This document shows, in pieces, positions 1 through 12,149 of a stretch of DNA of 64,000 nt. Position 1 is the first letter of the stretch; each line of letters starts with the position of its first letter. A program made the translations under genes and the position numbers. The notes under the pieces are model-generated. The model saw only the letters and a list, made by a program, of their open reading frames with translations. It was not told the origin of the DNA and ran no database searches. The DNA is from Mugil cephalus (lineage: Eukaryota; Chordata; Actinopteri; Mugiliformes; Mugilidae), in NCBI RefSeq assembly GCF_022458985.1, contig NC_061782.1, forward strand, positions 6,217,672 to 6,281,671, in the 5' to 3' direction.

Positions 1-93
1 CAAGATAAGGTGCAAAACAAAATAATATAATATATAAAATAAACACACTTTTATGGTTTCTGATAGTTATGATCTCCGTTCTCTTCATTTCAG

Positions 94-2720
94 GATGCAG
101 ATGTTTATAATAAACCTTGGTATGCCTCCTCGTGTGACCGCAAGGCCGCTGACGACGCCTTGATTAGCTTTAACAAAGTGAGAATCTTACTTTGGAGTAC
201 CCAAAAGCACTGTTGCTCCACCAGCTAAGCTGCATGCTAATTATTCCCTAATGAGGTCCCTATGTTGGTTTGACTGTGCAACGTTTTTCTGTTCCAGGAC
301 GGAGCGTTTATGGTGAGGAAGAGCTCCGGTCATGACTCACAGCAGCCCTACACGCTTGTGGTGTTTTACCGGGGAAGAGTGTACAACATCCCGATCCGCT
401 TTGTGCCGAACACTCAGCAGTACGCCCTGGGACGGGAGAAGAAAGGGGAGGAGGTACGGGGAGAGGGCTTTTATTTCTCACATTAGAGGAGGCTAGGTCT
501 GTTAATGCTGCTTGTCCCATGTGTCCCAGCAGGAACTTAGGCAGGTGAGATAGGTAGGCAAATATGACCCGCCTCAGGCAGATAGATAAATGTGACAGTA
601 GATGTGCTAACGCCCATCCATAGCAGTTTCTCATTATTGTTAATCGTGCGTTCCATTTACCTCGGAGGGTGGAGATCTGCACTCGGCGTTCCAGTTAAAG
701 CTAGGTGGCTGTGTTCATTAAAGCTCTTGCCTTGTCCAGATATAACTTGGTGCATTCAATAATTACATTTTTTGGGTGCAGAGTTAATTAATTAATTATT
801 GCTATAATGTTAAACTAAATTTAAGCTTCACAAATTGTAAATCGAACAGATAACTTGAACCAACTCATGAGTTTTTTGTACTAGAGTTATTTACAGTGAT
901 TAAATCTACAAGGCCACACAACGCAGAAGTTTATAATTCAAAAGTTTTAATTGTTTAACTTAAATGTAGACAAAAATACACTATTAATCACAGTTTGCCC
1001 CGACTGTGTTTCGTACTGTATTGGATTTACCAGGCTATTGTTTTTAGCCGTTGTTAGCGTCACATGGCCTTGTAGTTCCCGTATAACACATGAAAAACTT
1101 AAATTACACTATAACAGGGTTTCAACGTATGTATGTGGAAAAATACTGTCTGTACGGCCGATTTAATGCAACAAAAACTAATCACAAGTAATAAATTGAA
1201 TAGTGCAGGAGCTTCTAATTACTGTTTACATTGGGGGTGGCAGCCATCTTGGCGACTCAACTCAGGGGTAGTGAGGATTCTACAAATTTCTGAGTAGAAA
1301 ATACGACTTTGGTTGTGGGCATTCCAGCTGATTCCAACATGGAAAGTCGGGTTTTTGAGTACAAATGGAACGCACCATAAGGACAGGTTTTACTTCTATA
1401 GGGGTGAATCAGAACCAGCCCCACCAGTCTCTCAAGTACATTAGGCAAGGCAACTTGTCTAAAGCCGCTTGACAGATTGCATGTCTCACTCCCGGGCTTA
1501 TAAGGAAGTTGTTTTCTTCTTTCCTTTCCTTTCCTGCATCGGTTAAAGATGTGTTGCAAGGCGACAGACTGCCGTTTAGTCAGAGACTACATAACTATGG
1601 GCGTGCTATGACCAGAGTGGGCCGCCGCGTCTCGTTGAAGTTTCTCCAGCTGTCTCCCAACATGGCCGATGGTCATGGGGGTGCGGGGGTTGGGGTCGGG
1701 GGTTTGTGCTTCAATACCGGTGGGGTAGGGGCAAACCAAGGATTTGTGTTTGATAGGGTGCGAAGAGTGTGGGAAGGAACAGCAGGAGGTCCAGAGCTAA
1801 ATCTGCTCGGTGCTGCAGCCAGGGATTTACTAAGTTCAGAACTCACTGGTGAGCCTGGCTGGTACGGTGGTTGTGATCTTCAATGCAGTCAGTATTAAGA
1901 TTAATGTGAACCTGTAGTTTCAAAAGACCTCCTCACAGTCCTGGTGTAGACAGGCTGCCTTTGAACTGCAGGAACATACTTAACGAAATGATCTGTGGTC
2001 TGATCTGCCATGTGGGCACAGGGCCACAGCTCTAGTCTGCATCCGTAGCATTTGCATACAAAAGGTCTAGAGTACCGTTTTCAACAAGTGGTGCAGTCAA
2101 CAGAGCGGTGGAGAGCTGAGAGAGCACATGGCTAAATTACATTACATTGCTGTTCCGCCATCTGATTCGGAAGCCACGAGACCAAGAATATACCTGGCTC
2201 AACAGAGAAAGGGGCCCCTCAGACAGCTACCTGACCCCCTTCTATCTAAGAATCAAAGGATCACCACTGATAAAAATCTCTATGGGACAGTTTGAAGACT
2301 GCAGTTAACATGCCACCAACACTTATTAGTATTTTTGGTGGTACATTAATTTTACCTCTATCTTTAATTTTGTATCTGTGATTTTCATGCTAGTATATGT
2401 GGCTATAGCAAAAGGCTTATTTCATTTTTTTATAGAAAAAAACAGTGAAACACGCAAAAAGAATTGATTTATGTGAATTATTTAATTGAATATTAAAGTA
2501 TTAAATACATTAAATGCAGGAAATGCTGTCTTTAATTTCTGCATGGGAAGGAAATTACACGTTTTTTTCTTAAGTCTAACACCTTACCCTCCTTTTAATG
2601 CAGTACTTCCGCACCGTCTGCCACATCATCGAGAACCACCAAAGGAATCCCCTGGTGCTGATCGACAGTCAGAGCAACTCCAAGGACGCCACCAAGCTGT
2701 GCTACCCCGTGAAGCCATAG
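94..2720 (+). CDS. blnk: B-cell linker adaptor, C-terminal SH2 exons (partial gene)
   Basis: Last three coding exons: 94-177 (28 codons), 298-453 (52) and 2604-2720 (38 plus TAG). All are phase 0 with AG/GT borders, giving 118 C-terminal residues; the 5' exons lie left of the window. They encode an SH2 domain running from the PWYA start motif, through FMVRKSSG with the phosphotyrosine-binding arginine, VYNIPIRF and QYALGREKKGEE, to PLVLIDSQSNSKDATKLCY at the end. This matches BLNK/SLP-65 more closely than SLP-76 (LCP2). BLNK is a cytoplasmic scaffold phosphorylated by SYK after B-cell receptor ligation. It recruits BTK, PLC-gamma2, VAV and GRB2, and its SH2 contacts HPK1 and other phosphoproteins (family knowledge). 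The neighbour znf518a supports BLNK, since the two are adjacent on human 10q24. The 2.15-kb second visible intron holds repeat-like sequence. CLNK is the main alternative. Confidence 0.93.
645..1378. repeat. possible inverted-repeat (MITE-like) element in blnk intron
   Basis: The GTGCGTTCCATTT motif near 646-658 recurs inverted as AAATGGAACGCAC at 1363-1375. The flanking bases stay partly complementary for about 15-25 bp (CTCGGA-type on one side, GAGTAC-type on the other). This suggests the ends of a decayed non-autonomous DNA element about 730 bp long. No transposase coding is seen inside. The rest of the intron up to 2603 contains nothing I recognise. A 129-codon open stretch at 1509-1898 has low-complexity Gly/Val-rich sequence and no family resemblance. 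Confidence 0.35.
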
Positions 2721-3829
2721 ATGACCCTCACCGATGGCGAGCGGTCGAAACTGAACATCTCGGTACAAAAAAAATAAATAAAAAAAAGGGCTAATCCAGA
2801 CCCGTCTACTGCAGTGACAAAAGAAGCACAGGAGATCTCTATCACAGATGTACGAGAGGACTTCAGAAGGCGTGCCTGAGGGCTTGACTGGATGCAGTGT
2901 GGCAGAGGAATCATCGTTTTCATCGTCTTATCTGTGCTGTGGCTTTGTTAACACCACATAGATAGAAGCTCTCAACCAACATGAGTGAGAGTTTGCATTG
3001 TAGGTGACGTCATGTGCGTAATCTCGTCGAGATTACCGTCTTGGACGTCGACCAAAACCACAAAATGCAACACTGGTTTTTAGTTCTGTTCCGCCTCTGA
3101 ATATTTCGTTTTCATTCTAAAAACCTTATCTCGACTGAATTTGTCTTCACTTCAGATAACCGACTACTTTTAACCAATACAGTTTTTATTATTTTAGTCA
3201 CATCATCACACATTTGGTTGCCTTTTAACCCTCCGCAGAATCAGCACTGTCAAATAAAGGCTTCAGTATTACATTTGGAGCTACTATAACTGTATGTCCC
3301 TCTTGCAACAATGGTTAAATAACATTTTTTTTTACAGTGTCATCAGAAACATAGATGTTTGTAAAAATGATTTGCTGTGTAAATTCATCTTTGTTTTTAA
3401 CCACATCTGCAGCAGTTCTTTTTCTCACGTGATACGGCAACATCATTCAGAATAAACTACAGGGTCGGATTAAACCGCAGATCTTCGGCACACGCCCAGA
3501 GCGACAATGAGATCCAGACAACCCCATCCTAAACCCTAAACTCCAGCTAAACGAGCAGCAACAGCCCCACTCAGGCCGATGCGTTTCTCCTCATCTCAAG
3601 GTTCTGCGTCTGCACTGCTGGCCATGCAGAGCTAAACAGCACTGACTCGGGAGACTTTTTAACTTTTTATTAAGATGTATAAATATATTTTTTTTAACGC
3701 TCAGGCGGTAAACAGTGTGTTCAAATTAAAATGTGAAGAATGGGACAGTGTTTCTGTAGTGGAAGGAAGCTGGCAGACTAATCATGTGTTTGGAACAAAA
3801 TACAAACCTGTATGTTTTGTATTAATAAA
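2721..3829 (+). other. blnk: blnk 3' UTR with poly(A) signals
   Basis: Non-coding sequence after the TAG stop. Canonical AATAAA hexamers are seen at 3253-3258 and at 3824-3829; the latter is followed within 30 nt by GT-rich sequence typical of a cleavage region. The true end could be at either site. No other gene is visible here. Confidence 0.5.
3824..3829 (+). terminator. blnk: distal poly(A) signal of blnk
   Basis: AATAAA hexamer followed by a GTCTTGTGTAAG-type GT-rich element, about 1.1 kb after the blnk stop codon. Confidence 0.45.
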
Positions 3830-3898
3830 ACTCTTGTCTTGTGTAAGTCATGTCTTCAGTCACAACAAAATGCCACCAACAACTGACACGCTCTTTCA

Positions 3899-5223
3899 TT
3901 TATTCTCCGTTTAACAAGTAATGCTATCATACTCATGCACATTTTGTTGCATAACAATAACTTCTAGGCACTTGGTGAGAGTTCTCAGGTAATATTTTAC
4001 AGTACCTCTAGTGGGACTATGTACAATTATAAATCTTTGTATCTAAATTGCAAAAAAAAAAGGGAAAACAGGGATTTGTGCACAATTTAGACATCTATCG
4101 GATGATTCGCACGCACACACACTTGAGCCACAGTTCCCTTTCTGTGAACGTTGAGGGACCGTGGCTGCATAAGGAAATGTTAAGCCACAGTAGGACACTG
4201 GTTGAGATTGTCATAGGCTTAGGCCTGATAAGGTGAGGTAACGGGATACAGAAATCTTCCTTCCATAGTGCAATTAAAAAAAGATAAGATTATCATCATT
4301 TCAAGTCAAGAGAGAGGAAACCCACAGAGGAAGAACAACACGTGAGCCAATCATGCAGGGCTCTTGAAGTTTAAAAATCCGGATCTCAGATGATTTTTTT
4401 TTTTCTTTTTTTATCGCTGACACAAAACACAAGATTGCTTTTTTTTTTAAAAATAAATCAAATGCATCGTCAGGGATAGCCACTGAATGAATGAAAATAT
4501 ACTACCTCTTACAGTTAATACTATATCTGAACATAATTTGGATTTTATACAAGAAAAATGTACACTGATTCTCCAAAAGGTCCAAAAAAAAAAAAAAAAA
4601 GGATAAAAGGAAGCATATAAAGGCTAAACCTAAAAAGTCATAAATAAATGTAGAATAAAACAGCTTATTGTCTTTTTTATATATATATATATACAGTTTT
4701 GGTATATCTGAGTAACTTGCAGGGTCTCTGTGTCCCATTCCAAAAACATAAATATGACAGCTACCTTACTGCATAGCCTACCCGTACATAAACTGATCCA
4801 TAAAACAGATGGTATGGCAAATATACATATTACAGTGTTCTATAAAAGATTCCATATGACAGTGTACTCAAATCACCTTAAATAAAGCTACTGCATTGAC
4901 AAAATACAAACGACATAAAGAACTAACACCACATCCGCGTGGCTTTCCAAATAATTACTAGTCTACCAATAGGTTTTTCAAATCGAGCTACTCAGACCGG
5001 GAGAGAAACAATAGGTAAATGTTAAAATTACCCTGAGAAAGTCAACACTCCAGGAAGCATGAGAATAACTCGACTCTGCTCAAAATCAACCAGTCACAAT
5101 TAAGACTTTATAAAAAAAACAAAAAAAAAAACTGTCATTATTGTTTTGTTGTATTGCAAAGGTTTTCCAGACTACTTTTTTTTTTTTTTGAGTTTTGTTT
5201 TTATCATCCAGTGTGCGCGACGT
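3899..5223 (-). other. znf518a: probable znf518a 3' UTR
   Basis: AT-rich, homopolymer-rich sequence downstream of the znf518a stop on the minus strand, with no competing coding potential. A minus-strand AATAAA lies at 3904-3899, only about 70 bp from the distal plus-strand signal of blnk. If both are used, the two genes end almost back to back. The extent is inferred. Confidence 0.35.
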
Positions 5224-8200
5224 TTAAGAGTTTTCACAGTTTGGCTTATTCCACTCCATCAGATGCCGCTGCCGATGGGCCATCCACGTTTCCTGCCTCG
5301 TGAAGACCCTGCCGCAAAACCAGCAGCGAAACTTCGTCAGGGCATCCCTGCCGGGCGAGACGGCGCCCACTATTTCGTACTTTTTCCTACTCAACCTCCG
5401 GAGCTTCAGCTTCAAAGTGAATCTCTCCTGTACGCAGTTTTTGGCGTGCCGTGCAGGTTCGGCCTGGGCACCTGTTGAGTCGTCCGCCTCGGGGACTTCG
5501 CCGCTCAGAGCCGAGAGGGCGGCCAGAGTCTTGCGCGAGAGCATGACCTTCTTCACCTCCCCTTTGTTCCTGTTGACGATCTCCATGATCCTGGTTACCT
5601 CGGGGATGTCTGCATCTGGATGATTTAGCACCACGACGGGCTGGTCTCCCACTGGACGCTTCACCAGCTGATAGGGGTTTATGGCTACTAACTTCAGGGT
5701 CCTCTCCAGGTTCTTTGGGATCGGCCACCACCGATGCCCGGCTGCTGGTGAGGGCCCTTGTTGGATGGCTTTATCAGCAGAAGTATGGATGCTGCTTGGG
5801 AGATCTGAGGGCTCTCCCCTGTCTCTCATCCCTCCAGTGCTCTGCTCTGCGGGAAGAGAAAAGCTGGAATCTTCCACGCTTATCTTACCTGTAAGATAAA
5901 GAGGGACAAACACTCAATACTTCAACCTGCTTTGCTCTTGGAAGCAAACTCAAAACTTCAAATGTGCGTCAAGTCTAAATCTTTAACCATTTTGCCACTG
6001 TAGAGACTATAATTTGCCGTCTTACCCTGCGACGTAATAACAGGGTGGGAGGCAGGGGATGAGTTGCTGCCGCCGCCGCCGCTGCTGCTGCAAGGAGTCA
6101 CTCCATCAACCGCTGAACTCGCATGGCAGCCGGTGCCACTGTGTGAAGTCTGAAGCTCTTTGTTCTCTGGGCACATCTCAGTCACTGATGCAGCCTTCAG
6201 ACTTCCCTGGCTCGTCCGATCGGCTGATCTGCTCCTGTCAACTTCAGTTCCCAAGTAGTGCAGTGACTTCTCTGCGTCATCGTGCATTTCTTGACGAGCC
6301 GACGGCAGGCTCTCGTGCACGGCGGGCGCGTTTCCCGTCTGATTTTTAGATCCCGTTAGCGTTGCGCCGCAACTCGGAGCGAGTTCGTCGGCTGGTTTTA
6401 AACTTATGGCTTCAGATGGATCGGGTTTAGAACCGCGAGTACATTTCTGCTGGTGTACTGCCTGTGCAATTTCGGGAATCTGTCCCATCTCCTCCGTTGC
6501 AGTGTGAGGGTCTGGCAGTCCATGATGGCAATCTGTAGCACAACTACCTGAAGGGGACAACGAGCTCTGTGACACCCACTGTTTCACCTTCACGGGATTC
6601 TTCTTCAACACTAACTTTAAGGCCAGTCCCGGTGACGTTTTATCCGCTCTTTTAAATTTGCTCTTTCTTTTCCGTCGTCGATTGTGTCTCCTTTTTTTTG
6701 GCGGGGCTTTACGAACAGACATCAGCTCCTCAACCTCATTTGTCAACTTCACATCGTCACACACATGAAGCCTGTCAGCATGAGCAGGCCCCTCCGGCTT
6801 TTTACCATGTTCCTCTACGTCCTGATCAGTCTTTAACTCCTGATTCTCTCGATTTTCTTGCATTTGTGTGCACACAGACGACTCGCTCTGGACTGACAGA
6901 GAGACGTCACGAAGTAGATTGTCATCGCCCTGTGGGCAAGGCCTCGGATCAATCAAATCGGACTGACATCCATTTTGCTCGAGCGGACTCTGAGCATCAG
7001 CAGCAGGAGAACTTTCAGGAGAAACTGGTTCCTTATCCGACGGCGGCATCATTTTTAACCTTTTCGCATAAGTGGCGCCATTCTGAGCTACAGTTATCTT
7101 GTTCTTCACTGTGAGGAAAGTGACATCCGACGAGTCCGACATGATGCCATTTTCTGACTTCGGGTGAAGATTCATATCTTGAGGGACATTCGACAAAACA
7201 GTTTTTAGAGCCTTGGTCCATTTCTGGTCGTCGGTTTCCCCGGCGACCGATTTCATCAAAAACTGCTGAGTCTCCTCTAGTGTTGTTTGTGGATCCGACA
7301 GTTGGCAGTATTTATCTAGGAATTCCCTCCCTGGCAGAGAGAGGCAGTCTTCTGTCAGCCAGCACATTTCCCTCACTGCACTCCTTGTTAATCTGGGCTT
7401 CATTTTAGGGATTGTGTCATTTGGTTTCATTGCTATGGAATGAACCTTCTTCCTCCTCCGGCTCTGGTTCCCATTCTGGCAAACATGGACAGCTTTTATG
7501 TGCTTAGTAATCAACCACTTATGAGACGCTTCATAGCCACAGTGTTGACAACGTAAACTTTGAGCCGCTGTTTTGGGTCCAAACTGATTCTTGTCCATTA
7601 TGCGCAGCGACACATCGACATCGTCCGCTCCTTCCAGGTCCGAGTTATGTACACACACGTGCTCCAAAAACGCTCTCACGTCACTGGTGGAGAACTTCTG
7701 ACACATTTCACAAAAATATTTGCCGTTTGGGCAGTGACACATAGTCAGGTGCGCACTGAATTCAGGCCATGTACGTTGAACGTTGTCCTTACAAATGGTG
7801 CAGCTAGAAAAAGTGTCCTTGTGGCTTATTAGATGAACCTGAAGGTAGGAGAACTCAGGTGTACTAAAAGTACACAGGTGACAGGAAAACACCGGCGGGA
7901 TCCCCGTGTGTTTCTCCTTGAAATGTCTCTCTAAGTCTTTGGGAACATATTCCAAGTCGTCCTTGCATTGAGAGCACGTGAACCTGAGTGTATTTTCGCC
8001 GTCATTTGTCCTGCCTTGACTTTGTTGTCCCCTCCGGGGGGGCTTCTTCTTTGATGAAGGCCACGCTGTGCTACGCTCCCACTCCCCGACTATCTTCTTT
8101 GGTCCGTGCTTATCTTCGCTTTGCATAGCTGGGGGCCGAACGGCGGTCTTCCTGAGGTGGAGCCGTTTGTGCCAATCTCTATTCTTCTTGTTGACACGCC

Positions 8201-8249
8201 GTTTATTATCTCTCGCGGAGCTGGCTGCGCAAATATCCACCGAATCCAT
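5224..8249 (-). CDS. znf518a: zinc finger protein 518A-like nuclear protein
   Basis: Two coding exons: 8249-6026 and 5888-5224, split by a 137-bp GTAAGA...TTACAG intron. The joined frame is 2889 nt, 962 aa. The ATG at 8249 has A at -3 and G at +4. N-terminal C2H2-type fingers lie at about residues 90-114, 121-143, 150-171, 179-201 and 233-255, followed by lysine/arginine-rich tracts. The C-terminal block contains YQLVKRP, the QPVVVLNHPDAD motif and a last finger, CWFCGRVF...HRQRH, at about 930-950. That block is diagnostic of the ZNF518 family; adjacency to blnk favours ZNF518A over ZNF518B. Family members are nuclear and linked to G9a/GLP H3K9 methylation (established for ZNF518B, inferred here). 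The protein is shorter than human ZNF518A (about 1480 aa). Without splicing, the first exon would read on to a stop at 5958 and give 763 aa lacking the last finger. Confidence 0.88.
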
Positions 8250-9158
8250 GCTTTTTTTTGTGTGAGGGGTGGGGGGGACAAGTGCAGGAACAAAAAAAAA
8301 AAAAAAAGAAATGCATGAAGGTTAATGCAACAAGTCTAGAGTGTGTCTTCCAAAAATTAAATATGAGATAAGCATGAATTGAACAGCAAATATTACGTTT
8401 TATAACTTTACAGTATGCCCATAAAAAGAAGCTGCATGCACTGTCCTGCTCTGCATTTCTCCGAGTTCACCTGTTGCTGGCCTTGGTTCAAAATGCCACT
8501 GCATGAATCTGAATCCTTAAAAACTCCGAGCAGGCAGAAAACAATGACCATTTATGCAGAGACCAACACTTACCTGCACCATTTGTTAACTTCCCACCCT
8601 GCGTAAAAAAAAAAACAACAAACATAAACTCTATGGTGGGCGGTGCGAAAATAAAAAAACTTCCACCGAAAAACACAACTAACGGACCAAAATTGGCACA
8701 GACTGAGCTAACACTTTTTTTCTTTGGTTGCAGATTAATGTGTTGCATCGTTCGGCCATTGTGCAATTCGACTTGACAACAAAGTGATAGGACTCGCTTC
8801 TGCAACCATGGTAGTGAAGTTACGATGAAACTAAATGAGCGAATAAGCATTACAGGTTCTTTGGTTTCGCTTGCAAACGCCGCTTATTGTTTAGCAGCCG
8901 AGCTAACTGTGAAAACCGAGGTAGCGTTTTAGTGATTTGAATTAACGTGACGCACCAGAGCTTACAAAGACGAAATAACTTGAGGCATACAAAGCGAGGA
9001 GGGGAGGTGGGGGGCGGACAACAAAGTTAAACCGCACCCGGCTGTTGTTTTTTCTCAAAGAAAACCCTTGCATCGAGTTACCGCTGCAGAAAGACAGAAA
9101 GCTGCTTTAAATAAATAATACAAGCTGGAGAAGATTGTGTAGGTGTCTCGGTTTTTAC

Positions 9159-9235
9159 CTTTTCTTTTGTGGAGAGCTTGACAGCTCAGCGAGTGGCCGC
9201 CATGATGGTTTCATCCGGGGATTACAGCCTCTGAG
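9159..9235 (-). other. znf518a: candidate 5' UTR exon and promoter of znf518a
   Basis: On the minus strand a donor, AAAG followed by GTAAAAAC, lies at 9158/9157, preceded by GC-richer sequence that includes a GGCCGCCATGATGG-type (YY1-like) element. This fits a non-coding first exon spliced to the ATG exon. The acceptor is unclear: an AG directly before the CATGG of the start follows an A-run, with pyrimidine-rich sequence further upstream. 8250-9158 holds no other gene that I can support. Confidence 0.35.
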
Positions 9236-9239
9236 CTCC

Positions 9240-10860
9240 TTTAGCCTTTAGCCTCCGTCATGTCCCAGGCCTACTACATACACACAGACACAACGATGTT
9301 TCATGTCAAAAAACACAACAAAAATAAAAAACCTCTCCCGGTGCCTTCAAGTAGCGGCTATGTGGATAAATTGGGGGAAAAGCGACCGTATTATCAAATT
9401 ACCTCATAGCCACACATAATTAAAGCTGTTTCCCACATTTAAGTTTGTCTGCACTGACATGATGATTGCCTGGTGGCAGCTAACTAATTTACATCCGTCA
9501 GTTTTGCTGAGGGGTCCAGGGCGGTTTACAGATGCAACTCAAATATTCATGAATGCCATTGTCAGCTGTAACAGTAACAGAAAAATGATTGCACGCAAAT
9601 AAGGGCTGCCGTGCAAGCAGTTTGTCGCCCCCTCTGCCCCGTACGTGTCCTAGATATTGGGGGCTGTGATGAGTAGCTGTTAAAACACACAGAAATAACA
9701 TGGACTCTGGTCTGGAGATGTTGCTTAACAATGAATGACTCGTAATAGTGATTAATGCAGACAAATACCACCGTATGTTTGTGTACTAAAATTGTGTAAC
9801 ATTTGCAAGGAATTACATGCAATTAACATAGTTTTTTTCATTCTTTTTGATAAAAAAAAATATATATATATATACATGTGCCTTTGTGTTACAATTTGTT
9901 CAATTAGAATTTGATTAAATGCAAAACTTAAGAATCTTAAAGGGCAACTGAAAATAGTAATATATATAACTGATTATTTAATTTTTCGTTTCATGCTCAC
10001 TTGCTTAAACTCCTGTTATTCTGCAGAAAGCACAATCAGTTATCTTGCAAAACCCTGAAGATGTGAAGCCATGGGGCACTTTTTTATTTTGTTTATTTAT
10101 TTTCATGTGGAAAGAGAAGCTGCATGTCCTTTGGGTGTGTCCACCATCTAACACACAGTGTTTCAGCAACAAATGTGTCACACTTTGTTACATTTTGATG
10201 ATAGGCTACAAACAAATTCACTCCAGCTACCCTGTTAGGAAAACAGCATGTAAATATATACCTTCATGTGGTTAAAAATAAGCATGCTATTTCTTTTATT
10301 CAGTGACATAAATAGAACATGGTGTGATAGCATTTGGCATTTTGGCTTTAATTGAGCCCTGCAGTGTGTCAGACATGACTATACATGTTCCCCATGCCTG
10401 TATGAGTAATTCTGTTGACGTTGTCGGCAACACGACCTTTGTGCTGCTAAGAAAACAACAAAAAGACATAGTAAAGATGAGCTGATGTGTGACAGAGAAA
10501 AAAAAATCAGTGGTTCAAATAAACCAGGTGAGTCATTCTGTATATTTAAGTTCAACACCCTCAGTGAACAGAATATTTCAGAAGTAATCAGATAAGTGGT
10601 AGACAGAGGTGAATCACTAGGACATCAAACTAAACTGTTTGGGGTCCTGTGAAAAAAAAAAAAGAAAGACAGGAAAGGGGGCCTACAGAAGGCTACCATT
10701 TGGCATTTTGCAGCCATAACCCCCCTGAAAACCTATGAAGGCCCTTTAGGGCACCGACAGTTTTCCACAACCACCCCTACGGTGCACCTTCCATCTACTC
10801 AAAATCAAATGTTAGATTAATAACTAAACGATTGCATACACCCTCTACTGTGGTATTTCT
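9240..10860. other. intergenic, no gene seen
   Basis: AT-rich sequence between znf518a and ccnj. Short open frames lack family resemblance. A short (TA)n tract lies at about 9860-9875. No RNA gene or complete mobile element is recognised. Confidence 0.5.
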
Positions 10861-10869
10861 ATCCATGTG

Positions 10870-11215
10870 TCTTGAGAAAGAGTTGGCGGTGGTGCGGTCA
10901 CACTACTGAGCATGTCGGTGGCAGTCAGCTGCCCTCCAGCTGCAGGAACTGCATGACACCGTGTGGACGAGAAGCACTGAAAAGGATGGCCAGCAGCTCC
11001 CTCCACCCAGGACACCATTTGTTTCCTCTGGGAGACGGTTCCAGTCGATTAGGTTCGAAACTACCCACCACCTCGAGGGCAGCTACCACAGAGCAGATAG
11101 CATTACCAATCCTCTTAAGGATCACCCCCTGCATGCTGCCACTCTCTGGATGGCTCCTTTCATTATCTGAACACAGCATGAAATCGCTACGGTGGCCCTT
11201 TAGCAAGTAAGATTT
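10870..11215 (+). repeat. LINE ORF2 3'-end fragment (degraded)
   Basis: In one frame the sequence reads like the end of a fish non-LTR retrotransposon ORF2: a stretch including KRMASSSLHPGHHLFPLGD, corresponding to the conserved 'HP-x-HHLF-x-LPSGRR' region near the C-terminus. It is frameshifted downstream and lacks the reverse transcriptase core. Family assignment (CR1/L2/Rex-like) is from pattern memory only. Confidence 0.5.
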
Positions 11216-11271
11216 ACTGTATATTGGTTTTACACGAGGCTCCAGACTGCATAAGTAAAAAATAAATAATG

Positions 11272-11362
11272 TTACTAAGATAGGCTGGCGACCTGTCCAG
11301 GGCGCACCCTGCCCCTCACCCAGTGACAGCTGGGATAGGCACCAGCCCCCCACCACACTCCA
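11272..11362 (+). repeat. dispersed repeat 3' segment (tRNA-headed SINE-like family)
   Basis: Contains the typical fish phrases GGCTGGCGACCTGTCCAGGG, CCCTCACCCAGTGACAGCTG and GGGATAGGCACCAGCCCCC, ending in an (ATGA)n tail. The same family recurs at 11905-12120, 32850-32955 and 63285-63470. Confidence 0.6.
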
Positions 11363-11904
11363 GAGGACAGGCGGTTAAAGTAAATGAATGAATGAATAAT
11401 ATTACTTACTCACTTAATAACCGGTAAGTGCCTGCCCATGTGTCCATGTGAACAACAGACTGGACTGGTGGGACAACAGGGATGCTGTGTACAAGACGGG
11501 CCTGAATAGACTTTAATTCCTGATTTCACATGGTGAATGTGTGCAGCAAGTTGCTGGAGACTTTCTACCAGTCTGTTGTTGCGAGCGCCATGCATTTTGC
11601 AGTGGTTTGTTGGGAGAGTAGTACCAGCAAAAGGGACATAAGTCGGATTGACAAATTGATCTGAAAGGCTGGACACGTGATCAGCAGAGAGGTCAGCGAG
11701 GGACAGGAGGACACTGGACAAACTGCGCTCCATCATGGACAATCTGTCACACCCACTTCGCTGGACTATAGTGGGACAGTGGAGCGCTGCAGGACGTCGT
11801 TCATACCGTTCTCAATCCAGCTGTACAACGACTCACCTTTCTGTAACAGATAACTCCATGTTTTTAATGTTAAAGCACATTTTGAACCTTTTTTTTTTTT
11901 TATA

Positions 11905-12122
11905 ATATAATAGGGGCTGCACAGTGGTGTGGTGCACTGATGCCTCACAGCAAGAAGGTTCTGCGTTCGAATCCACCGGCCGACTCAAGCCCCCATCTGC
12001 ATGTTCTCCCTGTGTCCGCATGGGATCTCTCCACCCACCATCCAAAGACACCTGTCCAGGGTGTTCCCCCGGCTCTCTCTCAGTGACAGCTGGGATAGAC
12101 CCCAGACCCCTACAGAGGACAT
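11905..12122 (+). repeat. dispersed repeat 5' segment (tRNA-headed SINE-like family)
   Basis: Begins GGGGCTGCACAGTGGTGTGG, then CCTCACAGCAAGAAGGTTCT and GTTCGAATCC. The last matches a pol III B box (GWTCRANNC) and the first resembles an A box, so the head looks tRNA-derived. It continues with CATGTTCTCCCTGTGTCC and ends with GACAGCTGGGATAGACCCC. Internally deleted relative to the usual length. Confidence 0.6.
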
Positions 12123-12149
12123 TTGGCATTCAGGCATTTGTTCATTTGC

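Noticed and set aside
1509..1898. 129-codon open frame in the blnk intron
   Set aside because: Glycine/valine-rich low-complexity translation, no family resemblance, no splice or promoter context; likely chance within repeat-like sequence.
5300..5731. Overlapping open frames on both strands of the znf518a last exon
   Set aside because: Antisense and shifted-frame shadows of a conserved coding exon.
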